From an uncultured Bacillota bacterium (lineage in GTDB: Bacteria > Bacillota_I > Bacilli_A > Erysipelotrichales > Erysipelotrichaceae): 54,990 nucleotides of DNA. The notes beneath the pieces are model-generated. The model saw nothing but the letters and a program-made list of their open reading frames with translations, did not search any database and had not been told where the DNA came from. Position numbers and translations under genes: made by a program. This document shows positions 53,612 through 54,990 of this stretch, one piece after another. The stretch lies in assembly GCA_949290085.1 (NCBI GenBank), contig CASEQH010000042.1, positions 1-54,990 on the forward strand. Direction: 5' to 3'. Position 1 is the stretch's first letter; every line of letters starts with the position of its first letter.

Positions 53612-54520
53612 ATGATGGAAAAATATAAGCTCAATTCGCCATATGATAACTTAACTCTTGATATTTTGACATGTAAGGCTCAAAGTCAGAAAGCTTTATT
53701 TGTCATCGCTCATGGTATGGCTGAGCATAAAGAAAGATATATAAGTTTTATGGAGTATCTAGCTTTGAAGGGTTATACTTCCTTGATCTATGATCATCGT
53801 GGTCATGGACAAAGTGTCAAGAATAATGATGATTTAGGTTATTTTAATGATGAAAGTAGTGATGCTATCGTCGATGATTTAGCTATGGTCATTGATGATG
53901 CCAAGACTAGATATAGTGCTCAAAAAGTCATTCTTTTAGGTCATAGTATGGGTTCTATGGTTGTAAGGAAGTATCTTCAAAAACATGATCAAGAGATCGA
54001 TGCTCTTATCGTATGTGGTTCTCCTAGCTACAATCCTTTGAGTAAAATGGCACTCTTGCTAATTGATATCATGAAATTATTTAAGGGTGATAGATATCGC
54101 AGTCATTTGATACAGAACCTTGCTTTTGGCTCCTATAATAAGGGAATTATGGGTGAGTCAGAGAATCGTTGGCTATCTTATAATGAAGAAAATGTCAAAA
54201 ATTATGATGAAAATGAATTAGATGGCTTCATCTTTACTTTGAATGGTTTTAAAAATCTCTTTACACTTATGCAAGATACCTATGATAAAAAGGATTATGA
54301 AGTCAAAAATAATGACCTACCCATCCTTTTTATCGCTGGCCATGATGACCCGGTCATCATTGATGAAGAGAAGTTTAAGGGAGCTGTCGACTTTATAAAG
54401 AATTTGGGATATAAAAATGTTCAAGCTATCTTATATCCCAAGATGCGTCATGAAATATTAAATGAGTCTGATAATATCAATGTTTATGAAGATATTATCA
54501 ATTGGATAGATATTAAATAA
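53612..54520 (+). CDS. Alpha/beta hydrolase, monoacylglycerol lipase/S33-like
   Basis: A 302-residue cytosolic hydrolase of the Hydrolase_4 group. HGMAEHKERY is the oxyanion-type motif, YDHRGHGQS follows, the nucleophile Ser sits in LLGHSMGSM (about 109-117), the acid in AGHDDPV and the His in MRHEIL near 280. Substrates are probably lysolipids or monoacylglycerols. It starts 3 bases after leuS without a clear Shine-Dalgarno, so translational coupling is likely; a second ATG directly follows the first. Confidence 0.85.
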   Translation: MMEKYKLNSPYDNLTLDILTCKAQSQKALFVIAHGMAEHKERYISFMEYLALKGYTSLIYDHRGHGQSVKNNDDLGYFNDESSDAIVDDLAMVIDDAKTRYSAQKVILLGHSMGSMVVRKYLQKHDQEIDALIVCGSPSYNPLSKMALLLIDIMKLFKGDRYRSHLIQNLAFGSYNKGIMGESENRWLSYNEENVKNYDENELDGFIFTLNGFKNLFTLMQDTYDKKDYEVKNNDLPILFIAGHDDPVIIDEEKFKGAVDFIKNLGYKNVQAILYPKMRHEILNESDNINVYEDIINWIDIK

Positions 54521-54624
54521 GATAACAATTATAAATAAGGGAGGTTGTTAGAAACTGTTTTTAGTGTGCCTTAATTAATATGAGAAGATTTTAGAAACAA
54601 ATTATTATTTAGGAAAGGAAAATT

Positions 54625-54990
54625 ATGAAAAAAATTATTTCAATCATCTTATTAAGCGCTTTGCTTTTTGCATGTTCACAATCAAGTGAAAATGGTATCT
54701 TCAGTTCTTTCACTGAAAGTAACAGAGATAACATCAATATCTATTATTCTAATGAGCGTACTACTGATGGCAAGATGGACCTTAAGAATATGGGTGTCAG
54801 TGCAGATCAAGAAACTGAAGTTGATGAACAAGTTATCGAGATTAAGAATAATATTCTTGGAATTATCACTGAGATCAGCTCATTAGAAAGAGAAGTACTA
54901 ACCGATACTATTGTCACTAATGAAGGCTGTATTGTTTTAAAGACAAGTGAAAATAGTGATTATATCCGCTTGTGCAGTGATGGCAATATG
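54625..54990 (+). CDS. Lipoprotein of unknown function, truncated by the window end
   Basis: The reading frame from ATG 54625 stays open to the last base (122 codons). AGGAAAGGAA precedes the start. The N-terminus has a lipoprotein signal: basic start, hydrophobic core and lipobox LFAC with the lipidated Cys at residue 16. The visible mature part is polar, with no domain I recognise. It should be anchored on the outer face of the membrane. Confidence 0.8.
   Translation, partial: MKKIISIILLSALLFACSQSSENGIFSSFTESNRDNINIYYSNERTTDGKMDLKNMGVSADQETEVDEQVIEIKNNILGIITEISSLEREVLTDTIVTNEGCIVLKTSENSDYIRLCSDGNM

Noticed and set aside
54541-54600. GGGAGG followed by TTG as a short upstream reading frame before the lipoprotein gene
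   Set aside because: The TTG is too close to GGGAGG, and the frame would be only 9 codons; no support for translation.

Overview
The window is a continuous low-GC chromosomal segment of a Gram-positive bacterium, about 50 protein genes on both strands with very little spacing. TGA is a normal stop here (for example 4666-4668, 23650-23652, 44685-44687), so this is not a code-4 mollicute. Bacillota (Bacilli) markers include the order glyS-dnaG-rpoD-trmK, ezrA-cysteine desulfurase-thiI next to rpsD, a HrcA/CIRCE-controlled htpG, a T-box in front of leuS, long-form HPF, PTS enzyme I and a type VII secretion (T7SS) locus. My best guess is an uncultured, host-associated member of the Bacilli near Erysipelotrichales or RF39-type lineages. 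That placement is inference. No rRNA, tRNA, IS element, prophage or CRISPR was seen.

Layout. 1-6.9 kb: ispH and a CshB-like helicase (divergent), a MATE exporter, a NusG-II/Gx-transporter pair, rimO and a ROK kinase. 7-13.6 kb: an M29 aminopeptidase with a stand-alone FakA-middle-domain-like protein, a Cas4-like/DUF2779 nuclease, hpf, a small HTH-like gene, ptsI, and a PssD/PssE glycosyltransferase pair. 13.7-28.8 kb: yebC, glyS-dnaG-rpoD-trmK, rpsT, fmt, an ECF S-component, lepA, a DUF308 membrane protein, hemW, htpG, yitT and an AI-2E family permease. 28.9-38.0 kb: a compact T7SS-like locus with two WXG100-type proteins, a secreted Ig-like protein of unknown family, an EssC-like ATPase with only one intact P-loop, an EsaB-like protein and a cell-wall glucosaminidase. 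38-47 kb: rluB, rqcH, gmk, rpsD, ezrA, cysteine desulfurase, thiI and pepP. 47-55 kb: a phosphoesterase, a 400-base intergenic region with two predicted sibling small RNAs, a DUF4015 glycosidase-like protein, a YtqA radical SAM protein, T-box-leuS, a lipase-like hydrolase and the start of a lipoprotein gene.

Three signals stand out. (1) Twelve genes have a -10 box ending 6-8 bases before the start codon, seven of them exactly 6, which predicts leaderless mRNAs. (2) Two tandem sRNA candidates at 48.0-48.35 kb share the same upstream direct repeat, the same repeat-to-start distance, the same hairpin order and a C-rich candidate seed. (3) The T7SS-like locus lacks recognisable EssA, EssB and EsaA and carries an unrecognised secreted protein in their place. 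Many neighbours overlap by 1-70 bases (TAATG, ATGA-type junctions), and convergent pairs overlap or abut at their stops, consistent with a compact genome.
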